From contig WRIJ01000004.1 of NCBI GenBank assembly GCA_009782785.1, forward strand, positions 1 to 64,000: a stretch of 64,000 bases of DNA. Direction: 5' to 3'. This document shows positions 61,986-64,000 of the stretch, in pieces; positions within the stretch are counted from its first letter, which is position 1, and each line of letters opens with the position of its first letter. The notes under the pieces were generated by a model. It had not been told where the DNA came from, did not search any database, and saw only the letters and a program-made list of their open reading frames with translations. A program made the translations under genes and the position numbers. This DNA comes from Propionibacteriaceae bacterium. Lineage in GTDB: Bacteria > Actinomycetota > Actinomycetes > Propionibacteriales > Propionibacteriaceae.

Positions 61986-64000
61986 ATGACGGGTGCATCC
62001 CTGCTTGGAAGCTGGGTGGTTGGAGCTGTCATCCTCATGTCCATCCTCTTCATTGTTGCTACGATTTTTCACGCTCGCCATGCTCCGAGAGTCACCCACT
62101 ACAAACGTCTTCCTGATGTCTTCCAGAAACTTCGCATTGTGCGCGGTGCCGCCCTGCTCATTGGTCTTGTCGTCGGGATTATTGTCGGAGTCACCAGTGC
62201 ACACTTGAAGAACATCTTGATTGCCCCCGCTGTGGGGGCAATAGTGGCCATGGTCGTCATTGTCCCGGGGGACTGGTTCCTTCTGGGACGTACCCCTGGA
62301 GACAGGAGCGACCACAACCAGGATCGTTTAGATTATCCCTTGCGGTATGTGAAAGATATCTTTCCTTGGAGAGTTCTCGCTGTAGCCATGGGCTGCCTCA
62401 TTGTCCTGATCGCGTACTGCTTCTGGGCAGTGGCGGAAGCGAGCCCCGGTCAGCGCAGTCGTACCACCTCATGGAACGATGCTGGAAGCTTCGGATGGGG
62501 AATACGTGAACCGTTTGCGGGAACCTTCTACACTGCTGGACTGGTCTATGCTCTGCCGCTGGTGTTCGTGGTCGGTGTTATGGCCATTGCAGCCATTGTG
62601 GCACGACCGGCGTATCTTCCACTGCCCAAATATCGAGCTATCGATCGGGGGCTCCGCAAGCGTACGATCCGGGTGATCTGTTTGCTCGTGGTTTTAGCTA
62701 TTGCTCCTGCGATGACCATGGTCGCAGCTGATATTGCTTGGGCTTTCGGCAGTCTTGGTCATGGTTCTGTTCGCGAAACCCACATCGTACTTCTTGGTGC
62801 TGCGGTGTCTGTCATCGGACTCGTAGTAACTCTCGGGGCTGGGGCACACTATTTCTCTTTGCCTGCGATCGAAGAAGAGGAAGACCTTCTTCCTGGGGCA
62901 GTACGCAGCGGCCTGCGAGCATTGTCGGAGATTGAAAGAGAGAACCGAGCTCAACGCATGTTGGCCTGGCGTATTGCACTTGGTGAGGTCGATCAGGAGG
63001 TCATTACCGAGGAAAACGTTGACGAGGCGGAGGCCGCCACTGAGGAGGATGCGCCCGAGACAGCGGACAACAGCCCGCAAAGTGAGGATGACAATGTTCC
63101 TGAAGAAGAAGACATCACAGCAGAGGGTGTGGAACACGACGGTGACGACGAGGAAACCACTCCCGGTGAGGAATCCGAGGGCGACGACTTTGTTGAAGTA
63201 GAGGACTCGGGTGAAGAAACCTCTCAGGAAGACTCTGAACAGGGGGACATAGAACCACCTATCACCGAGAATGAAGAAGCCAGTGCTGACGAGGAGTCAC
63301 CAGAGGACAGTGGAGAAGAAACCAGCGAAGAAGATCCCACTGACGCCACCACTGCTGAGGACAGTGAGGAGCCATTCCAGGAGTCACAAGAGGGTGGCAC
63401 CCCAGACGAGGGCACCCAGGATCAGGAATCAGAAGAAGAGCCTGTTGGGGAGGGTGTCGACCAGGTTTCTGGTGAAGCAGAGAACTCCGACGAGGAGACC
63501 TCTAACTTGGAAACCTCCAGCGAGGAGGACTCGGATAAGAAAGACTCTGGTGAGGCAATTCCAGAAGAGGGCACTAGGGCTGTTGCAGATAGTGACACCG
63601 ATAACATAGCACCCAATGGTGTGAATATCGATACTACCGAAGAGCAAGAGGAAAACTCTGAGGACGAGGACGACAAGTTCATGGAGGTCGTCGAGTATAT
63701 CGAGGGTGTCGCTCGCAAAGTCAGAGGAAAGCTGGTTCGGGGAGTACGGAAGTCTGGGAAATTCCTCGCCCATCAATTCGTGACACTCGTGCATAAACCC
63801 ATTCCTCCTGAAGCCCCTGATGCACTCGAAGTGATGGAAAAGTCAACACGATCAATGATGAGCCGGTGGTTCCCACCAGAACTTGTCCTCGATCCACGCT
63901 TGATTCCCTATGAGGAACCCACCATCCTTGATGCTACCGACAAGGCTGCTTGGGCAGGGTGGGCAATTGTGGAATTGGACCGGGTAGAAACTGACTCCCT
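61986..64000 (+). CDS. Membrane protein with long acidic domain (runs past window)
   Basis: An open frame of at least 671 codons from ATG 61986 (GGAAAAACG upstream) reaches the edge with no stop. The first about 290 residues contain seven or so hydrophobic helices. Then about 260 residues very rich in Glu, Asp, Ser and Thr (for example EEETSEEDPTDATTAEDSEE-like runs), then a basic stretch (KVRGKLVRGVRKSGK) and a folded-looking segment (MMSRWFPPELVLDPRL). No family recognised. It is a real gene: codon use is even through the acidic part. The 288 bp after argS hold TATAAT at 61771 and no clear RNA. Confidence 0.7.
   Translation, partial: MTGASLLGSWVVGAVILMSILFIVATIFHARHAPRVTHYKRLPDVFQKLRIVRGAALLIGLVVGIIVGVTSAHLKNILIAPAVGAIVAMVVIVPGDWFLLGRTPGDRSDHNQDRLDYPLRYVKDIFPWRVLAVAMGCLIVLIAYCFWAVAEASPGQRSRTTSWNDAGSFGWGIREPFAGTFYTAGLVYALPLVFVVGVMAIAAIVARPAYLPLPKYRAIDRGLRKRTIRVICLLVVLAIAPAMTMVAADIAWAFGSLGHGSVRETHIVLLGAAVSVIGLVVTLGAGAHYFSLPAIEEEEDLLPGAVRSGLRALSEIERENRAQRMLAWRIALGEVDQEVITEENVDEAEAATEEDAPETADNSPQSEDDNVPEEEDITAEGVEHDGDDEETTPGEESEGDDFVEVEDSGEETSQEDSEQGDIEPPITENEEASADEESPEDSGEETSEEDPTDATTAEDSEEPFQESQEGGTPDEGTQDQESEEEPVGEGVDQVSGEAENSDEETSNLETSSEEDSDKKDSGEAIPEEGTRAVADSDTDNIAPNGVNIDTTEEQEENSEDEDDKFMEVVEYIEGVARKVRGKLVRGVRKSGKFLAHQFVTLVHKPIPPEAPDALEVMEKSTRSMMSRWFPPELVLDPRLIPYEEPTILDATDKAAWAGWAIVELDRVETDS

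Overview
The window looks like a chromosomal segment of a Gram-positive, moderately high-GC actinobacterium, most plausibly Propionibacteriaceae or a close relative; this is inference from gene content, not a database result. The evidence is actinobacterial gene sets in their usual order: fhaA-fhaB-pstP-rodA-pbpA-pknB with crgA next to it; dnaK-grpE-dnaJ-hspR with a HAIR operator; hpt, then ftsH-folE-folP-folB/K. A succinyl-CoA:acetate-type CoA-transferase and a class I fumarase would suit a propionate/succinate fermenter. Layout: 1-5.0 kb holds palindromic repeats, then a TetR regulator and a heterodimeric ABC exporter. 5.1-8.5 kb is an accessory island with four short palindromes and three toxin-antitoxin-like modules (RelE/YefM, HTH/nucleotidyltransferase, VapBC). 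8.6-11.1 kb is a cobalt/nickel ECF importer. 11.4-17.2 kb, minus strand, is hpt and the ftsH-fol operon, in which two fol genes carry repeat sequence inside their reading frames. 17.3-20.5 kb holds a YqeY protein, a nuclease-like orphan, tRNA-Gly, a membrane-anchored unknown, tRNA-Ser and the SRP RNA. 20.6-27.6 kb, minus strand, holds an ECF sigma factor with a membrane beta-propeller/PASTA partner, a luciferase-like monooxygenase, a repeat field, a membrane protein and the CoA-transferase. 27.8-31.0 kb holds three membrane-anchored exported proteins of unknown role. 31.5-35.7 kb is the heat-shock operon, with a 69-residue protein containing 21 cysteines between grpE and dnaJ. 35.9-40 kb holds dCMP deaminase, CorA, RarD and an AI-2E family permease. 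40.2-45.9 kb holds fumarase, a UDP-glucose pyrophosphorylase, an exported toroid protein and an IclR regulator. 46-55.5 kb is the PknB/PstP cell-division cluster, CrgA and a GT87 enzyme. 55.6-64 kb holds tRNA-Arg, a prepilin peptidase, a repeat-bearing surface protein with a sortase-like enzyme, two small unknowns, argS and the start of a membrane protein with a very acidic region. The most unusual signal is a dispersed family of palindromic elements (short form about 29-35 bp, long form about 146 bp). Copies lie between genes and also, without breaking the frame, inside dihydropteroate synthase (a ~95-residue insertion in the substrate loop) and in the FolB-FolK linker. This resembles the protein-inserting palindromic elements known from Rickettsia. 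The second most unusual is the metallothionein-like gene translationally coupled to grpE. At least eight genes show a TANNNT-like -10 hexamer only 6-7 nt before the start codon, suggesting leaderless mRNAs. I used this to choose several start codons.
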